Positions 1 to 8,049 of a DNA stretch of 34,281 nt are shown here, one piece after another. The translations under genes and the position numbers were made by a program. Position 1 is the first letter of the stretch. Each line of letters opens with the position of its first letter. Source of the DNA: STF1-138 sp035356975 (lineage in GTDB: Bacteria > Patescibacteriota > Patescibacteriia > UBA1558 > S5-K13); the NCBI GenBank assembly GCA_035356975.1, contig DAORGW010000007.1, positions 1 to 34,281 on the forward strand, written 5' to 3'. The notes beneath the pieces were generated by a model. It ran no database searches and was not told where the DNA came from. It was given only the letters and a program-made list of their open reading frames with translations.

Positions 1-1115
1 TAGAAAACAAATTAAAACAATTTAGAGATATAGAGCCAGATGAGAAGTTTTGGCATATTACAAAATCAGTACTTTTAAATAAGATAGAAAAAGACATGAC
101 TTCTCATAAACACCAAAGATTCAGTTTTGACTCTTTGTTTTTTGATTTTAGTGCTTTTGCTAAAACATTTATTCCGGGTATGAAATTTGCTTCAGTTCTA
201 ATGTCAGTTTTAGTTGTTATATCAGGAACATTTATAGGAGCAAAAGCATCCATGCCAGGAACAGCCATTGGAAATATTCTTTATCCAGTTAAAACACAAC
301 TTATTGAACCAGCAGAATTAGCACTTGCTAAAAATGACATTGACAAGACAAATATTTTATTAAATCACGCATCAAATAGATTAGAAGAAATAAATTATTT
401 AATTGACAAAAGAAGAGAAGATCAAATTTCAAAAGTTACAGATAATATGCAAAATAGTTTATCTTTGGCAAATGATAGTTTAAAAACAGTTAAATCACAA
501 CCCAATACAAATAAAGACAAATTAGTAGAACTTGCAAAATCAATAAATGAAAATAGTGGGAAAACAATAGAATCATTAAAAATAGCTCAGGTTAATTCAA
601 AAAATGTTGATAATCTTATAAAATCAGCCAAACAATTAAATACAACAGCATTGGAAATTATAGTAAAAGAAAACACAGACCAAGAAATTGTTAATAAAAG
701 TCTAAACAATCAAATAATTCTTCAACTAGAATCAATAAAACAAATTGATGAGAAGTTATCAACAGCAAAGCAAACATTATCAAAGACACATGAAATCACA
801 ACATCAACAAATTCAACTTTATCAAGTGACATAAAACCAATTCAATTAAACAAACAGGAAATAGAGTTTTCTATTGATAGTATAGAAAAAGTTGTTGATA
901 CAAAACAAATTAATGAACTCATAGAGTCAGCAAAAAAACTATTAGATGAAGGACAAATAGATGAAGCATATATAACAATTAAAAAGGTAGAATTTTATAT
1001 AAATTTAGCTGATAAAACGCTTGATGCTCAGGATTATGAATTAAGATTACAAGAATTAGAAAAAGCAATAAATCAGGCTCAAGTTAAATCAGAAACTGAA
1101 TTAAAGGTTCAGTAA
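1..1115 (+). CDS. DUF5667-type membrane-anchored protein, 5' truncated by window edge
   Basis: The frame is open from base 3, so the gene begins before the window. The Met at 96 is internal, because 31 sensible residues precede it (around DIEPDEKFW), resembling the short N-terminal helix typical of this family. In the visible 370 residues there is one hydrophobic segment at about 60-82, followed by the DUF5667 signature near 84-130 (GNILYPVK, then the ASNRLEEI helix). The rest is long charged helix and Asn/Ser/Thr-rich linker, probably outside the membrane. DUF5667 proteins are common in Patescibacteria and often follow an ECF-type sigma factor gene, so an anti-sigma or envelope-sensor role is possible. 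The upstream gene is not visible, so this is only inference. Family call fairly sure; function unknown. Confidence 0.75.
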   Translation, partial: ENKLKQFRDIEPDEKFWHITKSVLLNKIEKDMTSHKHQRFSFDSLFFDFSAFAKTFIPGMKFASVLMSVLVVISGTFIGAKASMPGTAIGNILYPVKTQLIEPAELALAKNDIDKTNILLNHASNRLEEINYLIDKRREDQISKVTDNMQNSLSLANDSLKTVKSQPNTNKDKLVELAKSINENSGKTIESLKIAQVNSKNVDNLIKSAKQLNTTALEIIVKENTDQEIVNKSLNNQIILQLESIKQIDEKLSTAKQTLSKTHEITTSTNSTLSSDIKPIQLNKQEIEFSIDSIEKVVDTKQINELIESAKKLLDEGQIDEAYITIKKVEFYINLADKTLDAQDYELRLQELEKAINQAQVKSETELKVQ

Positions 1116-1156
1116 GTATTAAGAAAATAGTTATTTAATAATTAAAATAATTTTAT

Positions 1157-1185
1157 TTGATTATATTGTAATGAGATATAATCAA
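1157..1185 (+). promoter_or_regulatory. Promoter -10 within a perfect 10-bp inverted repeat, upstream of the S-layer leader
   Basis: TATAAT at 1177-1182 is a consensus -10. A weak -35 (TTATTT, 1153-1158) lies 18 nt upstream. The -10 sits in the right arm of a perfect inverted repeat: TTGATTATAT (1157-1166), 9-nt spacer, ATATAATCAA (1176-1185). No T-tract follows, so a terminator for the upstream gene is unlikely. An operator overlapping the promoter is the better reading. The start would be near 1189, just ahead of the structured leader. Confidence 0.5.
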
Positions 1186-1203
1186 TTAAAATAGTTTATA
1201 AAG

Positions 1204-1342
1204 TTCACTATATCATGACTAGGAAGACTATTTCATGGCCCATTAACTTTATATGACAGAAAGATCGATGCCAATGCGTTGGTGGTCTATAGAGTCTAAT
1301 GATTAAGGCGGTGATCTAGAGCCAGGTCCTCTGCGTAGTGAA
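1204..1342 (+). ncRNA. Candidate structured 5' leader RNA (riboswitch-like) of the S-layer gene
   Basis: This stretch is about 42% GC between very AT-rich flanks and folds by eye into a closed multi-helix shape. P1 pairs TTCACTA (1204-1210) with TAGTGAA (1336-1342). P2 is an interrupted long helix: 1212-1216 with 1299-1303, 1225-1229 with 1293-1297, and 1235-1240 with 1284-1290 (one bulge, one G-U). P3 is a hairpin, CCAA-TGCG-TTGG (1271-1282). P4 is 1317-1321 with 1329-1333, closing a 7-nt loop. P1 ends 3 nt before the Shine-Dalgarno. I do not recognise a known riboswitch class. It could instead be an mRNA-stabilising leader or a protein-binding site. Pairings are read directly; function is inference. 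Confidence 0.55.
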
Positions 1343-1345
1343 TTT

Positions 1346-1351
1346 AAGGAG
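1346..1351 (+). promoter_or_regulatory. Ribosome binding site of the S-layer gene
   Basis: AAGGAG lies 10 nt before ATG 1362, one of the few canonical Shine-Dalgarno sites in the window. It decides the start: the in-frame GTG at 1338 lies upstream of the site and inside helix P1 of the leader, so it is not used. Confidence 0.75.
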
Positions 1352-1361
1352 AAAAAATCAA

Positions 1362-4300
1362 ATGAATTTAATAAAAAAATTATTTGTTTTTACTGTTATT
1401 TTTTCAACAGTATTAACATTGTCAGGTTTCTCCTTTAATGTAGCTAGCGCTGCAAATTTATCAGCAGGTATGTTGGTTAAAAGACCAGACATGCAAGCCG
1501 TATATTATTTGTATGATGACGCAGGAACATTAAAGAGGGCAACTTTCCCAAATTCAGCTACATACTTTACATGGTTTAAAGATTTTTCAAGCGTTGTAAC
1601 AGTAACAGCTGATGAATTAGGAAACATCCCATTAGGAAAAAATGTTGTTTACAGACCAGGAACAAGATTAATCAAAATTACAACAGATCCAAAAGTTTAC
1701 GCAATTGAAAAAGGCGGAATTTTAAGATGGATCGATTCAGAAGCAACAGCAAAGAACCTATGGGGAAACAACTGGGCATCATGGATTGATGATATGCCAG
1801 ATGCTTTCTATGCAGGAAACTACAATTCAACAAATGCAGTTACTAATAAAATTACAACAACACATCCAGCAGGATCAATAATCAAATATGCTAATTCAAA
1901 CAGCATTTATTATGTTGTAGGAAATGGTACAAAGAGATTAGTAACAGAAGCTGGATTTACAGCAAACAAATTCAATGAAGATTTCGTAATTGAAAATGTT
2001 GCTGATACAGTTTCATACACAAATGGAACAGATGTAACAACATCTGAAGCAGATTTATTCCCAATTTCTGAAGGTGGTGCAACACCAATTTCAACAGGAA
2101 CANNNNNNNNNNNNNNNNNNNNNNNNNNNNNNNNNNNNNNNNNNNNNNNNNNNNNNNNNNNNNNNNNNNNNNNNNNNNNNNNNNNNNNNNNNNNNNNNNN
2201 NNAGCAGATTTATTCCCAATTTCTGAAGGTGGTGCAACACCAATTTCAACAGGAACACTAACAGTTTCTGGACTTGGAACACCAGCAGGAAGATCAATTA
2301 TCGCTGATACAGCAACAGATGTTGGTGAAGCAATGGTAAATTTCTTGGATATGAATTTCACAGCATCAGCTGATGGAAATGTAACTGTAACACAGTTAAA
2401 ACTACAGAGAACGGGAATTTCCGCTGATACAGATTTAGACAATCTATATCTATATTATGGAAATCAGAGAGTAGCAGAGGGTGGAACAATTTCATCCGGT
2501 ATTGTTACATTTAACAACCCTAGTGGAATTTTTGTAGTTCCAGCAGGAACATCAAAGACAATTTCTTTGAAGGGTGATATTAACTACGAAGCAACAGCCG
2601 GTAAAACAATTGCTTTCAAACTAAACTCAGCATCTGATGTAGTAACTGGTGGAACAGTATCAGGAAGTTTTCCAGTAAATGGAAACTTAATGACTGTTGC
2701 CGCAGTATCTGACTTGGGTAAAATAGCAATTAGTGGACAAATGTCTACAACAGCACCTACATCTGCAACATCAATTAACTCTGATCAAACAGATGCTGAA
2801 GTATTAAACTTCACATTGGGTTCAACAAATCAAGCATTAAATGTTGAAAAATTAATTTTAACAGAAATTGGTTCAATCCAAGTAGGTGATCTTACAAACT
2901 TCAAACTTTATGCTGGTGGAAATCAAATAGCAACCGCTGAAATGGCAAGTGATTACACAGTAACATTTGATATGACAAATGCTCCCGTTGCTATCACAAA
3001 GGGTGGAAGCAAACAATTTAGCATGAGAGCTGATGTTGTAAAAGGTTCTACAAAGACATTCTATTTCACATTCCAAAATTCAACAGATATAGTTGCAAAA
3101 GATACAAATTATAATGTATATGTAATGCCATATACAAGTGGAGTGTGGCAGAGTTACAAAGCAACAAATTCTTACTATTTTACAATTTCATCAGGAACAG
3201 TAACTGTTAATAAATCAACAACATCTCCAACATCAAATATAGCAAATGATTCTACAAATGTAGTATTTGCTAAATTTGATTTCAAAGCCAGTGGAGAAGA
3301 TGTAAAAGTACAAAACTTAACAGTTAAGGCAGATACATCTGTTTCAAACGGTGGATTAGATAATGGTAAAATTTTAGTTGATGGAGTACAGGTTGGATCT
3401 ACAAAAGATTTAACAGAAACAGGAACACAATTTACATTTGGTTCAAGTTTCATACTTCCTGCAGGAACAACAAAAGTAGTTGAAATCGTAGCTGATGCAA
3501 AAACTGCTACTTCAGCAAGTTTAGGATCAGAAAACGTAAGAATTACAATTACTCAGGGTAGTGCAAATGGTCAAGGAGTATCATCACTTCAAACAACAGA
3601 CGTTCCTTCAGCTGACAAAGCTGGAAACCCAATTACATTCTCAAGTGCTGCTTTAACAATGACCAAATATTCTGGTTATGGTAATCAGACATTTGTAGGT
3701 GGAACAACAAATGCAAGAATGGGATCATTTACATTATCAGCTGGAGCTTCTTCAGCAGTTAACTTAAGTTCAATAACAGTAGCATTGTCTGCAGCAGAAT
3801 ATGGTACTGTTACAAACATGTATCTAAAGAGACATGATACAGGTGAACAGTATGGTACAACCAAACCATCTCCATCTGCATCAAACATCTTTAATAGTAG
3901 CTTGACAATCCCAGCATCCGGAGCAGTAGTATTTGATTTATATGCAGATATCAATTCAAATGCTAATGCAGGAGCTTGGATTGCAGACATTGATGCTGAT
4001 GGTACTGCAAATGATGGAGCAACAGCAGTTTCAGCAACAAATGGTGATATTCAGACAATTACAATTGGTACGGGATCATTAACAGCATCAAATGGATCTC
4101 ACCCAACAGGTGATATCTTGATTGCTGGTTCTACTAACCAAGAAATGGCTGAATTCACATTTACAGCACAAAATGAATCATACACAATACAAGAAATGAT
4201 GTTGTCAATTGGTTCAGGAATGGCTACTTCAACAGCTGGAGTATCTTTAACATACAAAAATGCTGCTGGTAATAGCGTAACATCACAAGGATTATTTGTA

Positions 4301-5053
4301 GAAAGTGGTGGAGCATATTATGCATCATTTACAGGATTAACAATGTATGTTCCTGTAAACGACGAAGCAAAAGTAACTGTTAAAGTTAGCTTTACAACAA
4401 CTGCAAACGGCGCTGATTCAGGCGCAACAGGTGCAATTGTTCTATATGCAGCTTCAGGATTTAAAGCAGTTGGTTCATCAGGAACAACAAATACAGATTG
4501 TGGTGATAATTTAACAGCTAATACATTCTATCTAAGAAAGAGCAAACCAACATTTGCTATGTCTACTCAGAATGTAACAACTCCTACAACAAATAATCCA
4601 TTATTCAGATTTACAGTCACATCTGATTCATCAGTTGACTTTAAACAATTTGGATTCCAATTTGTAACATCTGGAGTAACTGTTTCAGACATTAAATTAT
4701 ATTCAAGCAACGGAACAGCACTTACAACAACAGGTGTAAATGCTGATGCCGATGGTTATGTCAAATTATTAGTCGGAGCAGTAAATGATACTGTTGAAAA
4801 TATCGGAACAACAGCTAAAACATATTATGTAGCTGGTACAGTAGCTGGTTGGGGAACAACAGGAGATTCTCTCGATGTTATGTTCAAACAGGATACTACA
4901 GTTGCAGTAGATGCAGTAGCTAATACACAAAACGGATCATACTACAATGTATGGTCAGATAGATCAGCAACATCTCATACAACAGCAACAGCTGATTGGA
5001 CAAATGGATATCTAATAAAAGATATGGCAGGAAGCTGGTCATTCAGTAAATAG
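1362..5053 (+). CDS. Secreted modular S-layer-like protein (interrupted by a 100-N assembly gap)
   Basis: Start ATG 1362 follows AAGGAG. Residues 1-31 form a signal peptide with cleavage near ASA/AN. Residues 35-200 hold three copies of a short repeat (approximate pattern G-S-x-I-K-Y ... Y-x-V ... K-R) also found in the fibronectin-III protein at 27309. After the linker around PISEGGATPISTGT come about six beta-rich Ig-like modules of 110-145 residues (L-x-L-Y ... V-x-F ... I-P-A-G), rich in Thr, Ser, Gly and Ala. The C-terminus has the WSDxSATSH...DWTNGYL motif that I know from CPR S-layer-like proteins. The two parts are in different frames across the N run, but merging the identical 55-mers on its flanks gives one continuous 1178-residue frame. 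Probably the main surface-layer protein; it has its own promoter, leader and terminator. Confidence 0.8.
2048..2257 (+). repeat. Identical 55-nt sequences flanking the gap
   Basis: Positions 2048-2102 and 2203-2257 are the same 55 nt, encoding the linker ADLFPISEGGATPISTGT between the N-terminal repeats and the Ig-like modules. Either this is one genomic copy shown twice, or the linker is truly repeated or shared with another locus, which would explain why the assembly graph broke here. Confidence 0.85.
2103..2202. other. Assembly gap of 100 N, probably spurious
   Basis: A run of exactly 100 N. The 55 nt before it and the 55 nt after it are identical, as expected when two contigs that overlap by one k-mer are scaffolded without merging. 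Confidence 0.9.
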
Positions 5054-5059
5054 TCTTGT

Positions 5060-5073
5060 AGTTCGTAAGAACT
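5060..5073 (+). other. Small hairpin after the S-layer stop codon
   Basis: AGTTC-GTAA-GAACT, a perfect 5-bp stem with a 4-nt loop, starts 7 nt after the stop codon and 11 nt before the intrinsic terminator. It may protect the 3' end of the mRNA; no further role can be read. Confidence 0.4.
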
Positions 5074-5084
5074 TATAGATACAA

Positions 5085-5117
5085 AACAATCCCGCTTAGG
5101 CGGGGTTGTTTTTTTTA
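5085..5117 (+). terminator. Strong intrinsic terminator of the S-layer gene
   Basis: An 11-bp stem, 5085-5095 with 5100-5110 (core CCCGC-TTAG-GCGGG, one T-G pair), is followed by an unbroken T run. It is the most GC-rich and clearest terminator in the window. Confidence 0.93.
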
Positions 5118-5135
5118 TTTATAAAATGATATACT
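5106..5135 (+). promoter_or_regulatory. Promoter for the TPR / O-antigen-ligase genes
   Basis: TTGTTT (5106-5111), an 18-nt spacer and TATACT (5130-5135), with TG one base before the -10 (extended -10, TGATATACT). The -35 overlaps the terminator's 3' arm. It would serve the three-gene run starting at 5168. Confidence 0.5.
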
Positions 5136-5167
5136 ATTTTATATAATAATTGATTCTTATAAGAATT

Positions 5168-5899
5168 ATGAAGAAAAAACTATTATTTATTATTTTTATT
5201 GTTGTTTTTTTGGGAGGTACTGGATTTTTTGTTTACAAGAATTTTGTAAGTAAAAATCATGTGGATTCAACTCAATTTCAGTTATCAAAGAGAGATAATG
5301 GTATTATTTGGAATCAAGATATTGCTGAATTAAATTTGCAAGAATCTGCAATTCCAGAGTGGCGTAATAGAATTGAAAAATTATCAAAAGAAGTGGAAAT
5401 CCTAGAAAGTGATGTTGAGAAAAGAGCTTATTATGATGATTTGGGAATTTATCATTCATATCTAGGAGAATACAGAAAATCTTATGACTATTATATAAAA
5501 TCACTTGATATTAGCCCCGTTTATAGAATTACCTGGATGCAATTAGGAGATTTACTAGTGAAAATGAGGGCATATTATTCAGCAGAAATTGCATATTTAA
5601 AAGGAAATGAAATAAATCCATATGTTGATATGAATTATCAGCAATTAGCAGAGCTTTATGATAAAATGGGAGATATGCAGAAAGCCATTGCAATTTATGA
5701 CCAGGGTATAAAAATTATAGGAGATTCAGGAAATTCTATAGAAAGTTTACTTAAATTAAAAGCAAGATATTTAGAAGATAAAAAAATGTATAGTGACGCA
5801 ATTAAAACATATGAAGAATTACTAAAAAAAACAGAAGATAAAGAGGGCGTTAATAATAAAATTTTAAAAATAAAAGAAAAATTAAATGTATCTCAGTAA
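5168..5899 (+). CDS. Membrane-anchored TPR protein
   Basis: A 243-residue protein from ATG 5168. A TTG at 5150 is in frame but would put extra residues before a good signal anchor, so the ATG is preferred. Residues 2-24 form one hydrophobic helix after MKKK; the rest contains tandem tetratricopeptide repeats (about 85-215), including YLGEYRKSYDYYIKSLDISP and GDMQKAIAIYDQGIKI. It is likely anchored in the cytoplasmic membrane and acts as a protein-interaction scaffold. Its end overlaps the next gene by 14 nt, so the two are translationally coupled. The neighbours also carry TPRs, suggesting a shared assembly platform for glycan polymerisation or transfer. The exact partner cannot be read. Confidence 0.7.
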   Translation: MKKKLLFIIFIVVFLGGTGFFVYKNFVSKNHVDSTQFQLSKRDNGIIWNQDIAELNLQESAIPEWRNRIEKLSKEVEILESDVEKRAYYDDLGIYHSYLGEYRKSYDYYIKSLDISPVYRITWMQLGDLLVKMRAYYSAEIAYLKGNEINPYVDMNYQQLAELYDKMGDMQKAIAIYDQGIKIIGDSGNSIESLLKLKARYLEDKKMYSDAIKTYEELLKKTEDKEGVNNKILKIKEKLNVSQ

Positions 5900-8048
5900 A
5901 TTACTAAAAATAAATAAATATTTATTATGTATTGTTCCATTTCTACCACTTTTTTATATTGATGGATTTTTCTTTCCATTTGTATTTATAAGAACAATAT
6001 TGTTTAGAATTATTATTTTGTTATGTTTATCTATATGGGTTTATATATTATTAAATTATAAATTTAAAATAAAATTATCTGTTTTATCCAAACTACTTTT
6101 AATATTTTTAGGAATTTTATTTATAACATCTTTTTTAGGTTTGGATTTTTATAAAAGTTTTTTTTCTACATTTGAAAGAATGGAAGGATTGATTTATTGG
6201 ATATTTTTAGTTATTTATTTTTTTATAATAAAAATTTCATATGTTGATAAAAGAGATTGGATAAAAATGTTAAAATTATTTTCTTTTGCTAGTTTTTTTG
6301 TATTTTTATATGGAATTATTCAAAGATTTGCAATAATTAATGTTTTTAAAGCTGGTTATGGAAGAATGGAGTCAACATTAGGAAATGCTGCTTTTTTGGG
6401 CTCTTATGCCCTTTTAATGTTTGGAATATCTTTATTTGTATTTTTTTATGAAAAAAACAAGAATAGACATATTTATCTATCATTTGCTATATGTAATTTA
6501 ATTTCAATAATTTTAAGTTTAACTAGGAGTTCTTGGATTGGGCTAATTATTACATTATTGTTTTTCTTAATTTTTTTATTGTCAACAAAAGAGTACAGAA
6601 AAATTGGTTTGAAAATTTTATTAATTAGTATTATTTTAGTTTCTATACTTGCAGTACTAATATTTTTCACCAATAATAATGTTTTTTATAACTTAAAAAA
6701 TAGATTTAATGTAAATGACCCAGTTATATCAAATCGTTTGCTTGTTTGGCAAAATACTTTAAATTATTCAAAAAATCATATTTTATTTGGTGTTGGGTTA
6801 GAGAACTTTTCATCTGTTTATAATACATTTTATACGCCAGATATAACAGAAGAATGGTTTGATAAAACACACAATCAATTTTTAGATATTTTAGTGACAT
6901 CTGGAGTATTTGGATTGTTTTCTTATTTGGGAATATTGTTATTTGTTTTTTTGAGTTTTTTAAAAAATAAAAAAGAGAATATAGGATATATATTGCTGGG
7001 AGCTCTTATAATGGGATATTGTGTAAATAATTTTTTTGTTTTCGATACATTAAATACAGCATTTTTAATTATAATTCTTATTGCTTTTTCAGAGTTTTTA
7101 CACTATAAACCAGATACACAATTTATAAAAAGAAATAATTATAAAATATTAAAATTTAACTGGATAATATATTTTATTTATTCTATTTTGTTTTTAATTA
7201 GTTTTTATTATTTAATTTATCGGCCATTTTTTATAAATAGAAATTTATTTATTGGAGTGAATGAAGTTTTGTCAAATAAAACAAAATCATATAATGCTTT
7301 TAATAAAATTGTGGATTATAAATTTGCATCAAACGAAGCATCAAAACAAGTATTAGACTCCTATAAATTATTGGTTTTAAAGAATGCAAGTCCAGAAAAT
7401 CAGGTTAAATTTTTTAAATTATCAGAAAAATATTTAACGAATTCTACGAAAAATTATCCATTGGATATTAGAGTTCACATGTTTTTATCACAACTAATTA
7501 TAGAATCTTATTCTGATAATGATAATTTCAAAAAAGCAGAAGAATTATTGACTTATTCAATAAAATATAGTCCGAAAAGACCACAGATTTATTATTTATT
7601 AGCACAGACTTATATAAAATTAGGCGAAGAAAATAAAGCAATTGAGCTTGTAAAAGAATTAGTAAATCAATTGCCAAATTACGCAGATCCAAAATTTATT
7701 TTATCAAGTATTTTATTAAGACAGGGTGATGTAGAATTAGCAAATCAATATTTTAACGAAGCAATAAATATGAATTATATAAAAGATGAATATAATTATA
7801 AAAGAATTTTAGATTTTTTGTTAGAAAGCAAGCGCTACGAAGAGGCAATTCCATATTATTTAGAGCTTATTAAGTCAGCACCAGAAAACTATGATTATAG
7901 AGTCGACTTATCAAAACTCTATTATTTAAAAGGTAATTTTGATTTGGCAATGGAGGAAATTAATACGGTTCAGGCAAAAAATCCAGAAATAATTTTAAAA
8001 AACCAGGATTATGTCAATTTATTATTAGAAAATTATAACAAAAAATAA
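5886..8048 (+). CDS. O-antigen ligase / Wzy_C family membrane protein with C-terminal TPRs
   Basis: A 720-residue protein. The first ~430 residues are a polytopic membrane domain of about 10-12 helices with Wzy_C features: LGNAAFLGSY near 164, the loop NRLLVWQNT...HILFGVG near 280-303, and THNQFLDIL near 328, whose Arg and His resemble those important in ligases and polymerases of this family. Residues 538-720 are TPRs (e.g. YYLLAQTYIKLGEENKAIEL). The family contains O-antigen ligases, Wzy-like polymerases and O-oligosaccharyltransferases, all acting on undecaprenyl-linked glycans outside the membrane; sequence alone does not tell which this is. It overlaps the upstream TPR gene and is followed by a paralogue after one base. 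Confidence 0.8.
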   Translation: MYLSKLLKINKYLLCIVPFLPLFYIDGFFFPFVFIRTILFRIIILLCLSIWVYILLNYKFKIKLSVLSKLLLIFLGILFITSFLGLDFYKSFFSTFERMEGLIYWIFLVIYFFIIKISYVDKRDWIKMLKLFSFASFFVFLYGIIQRFAIINVFKAGYGRMESTLGNAAFLGSYALLMFGISLFVFFYEKNKNRHIYLSFAICNLISIILSLTRSSWIGLIITLLFFLIFLLSTKEYRKIGLKILLISIILVSILAVLIFFTNNNVFYNLKNRFNVNDPVISNRLLVWQNTLNYSKNHILFGVGLENFSSVYNTFYTPDITEEWFDKTHNQFLDILVTSGVFGLFSYLGILLFVFLSFLKNKKENIGYILLGALIMGYCVNNFFVFDTLNTAFLIIILIAFSEFLHYKPDTQFIKRNNYKILKFNWIIYFIYSILFLISFYYLIYRPFFINRNLFIGVNEVLSNKTKSYNAFNKIVDYKFASNEASKQVLDSYKLLVLKNASPENQVKFFKLSEKYLTNSTKNYPLDIRVHMFLSQLIIESYSDNDNFKKAEELLTYSIKYSPKRPQIYYLLAQTYIKLGEENKAIELVKELVNQLPNYADPKFILSSILLRQGDVELANQYFNEAINMNYIKDEYNYKRILDFLLESKRYEEAIPYYLELIKSAPENYDYRVDLSKLYYLKGNFDLAMEEINTVQAKNPEIILKNQDYVNLLLENYNKK

Positions 8049-8049
8049 T

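Noticed and set aside
1204..1342. tRNA, tmRNA, SRP RNA or a known c-di-GMP/fluoride/preQ1 riboswitch
   Set aside because: No cloverleaf, no SRP GGTCAGG core, and no conserved core of those riboswitch classes could be matched by eye.
1338..1361. GTG start at 1338 for the S-layer gene
   Set aside because: It lies inside the P1 helix of the leader and upstream of a clean AAGGAG that serves ATG 1362; starting there would put charged residues before the signal peptide.
1972..2442. Long minus-strand reading frames across the S-layer gap
   Set aside because: They run through the N run and are antisense shadows of the S-layer gene, with low-complexity translations.
2333..5053. A separate gene starting at Met 2333
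   Set aside because: The frame is open back to the gap and continues the N-terminal part when the duplicated 55-mer is merged; no ribosome site or promoter precedes 2333.
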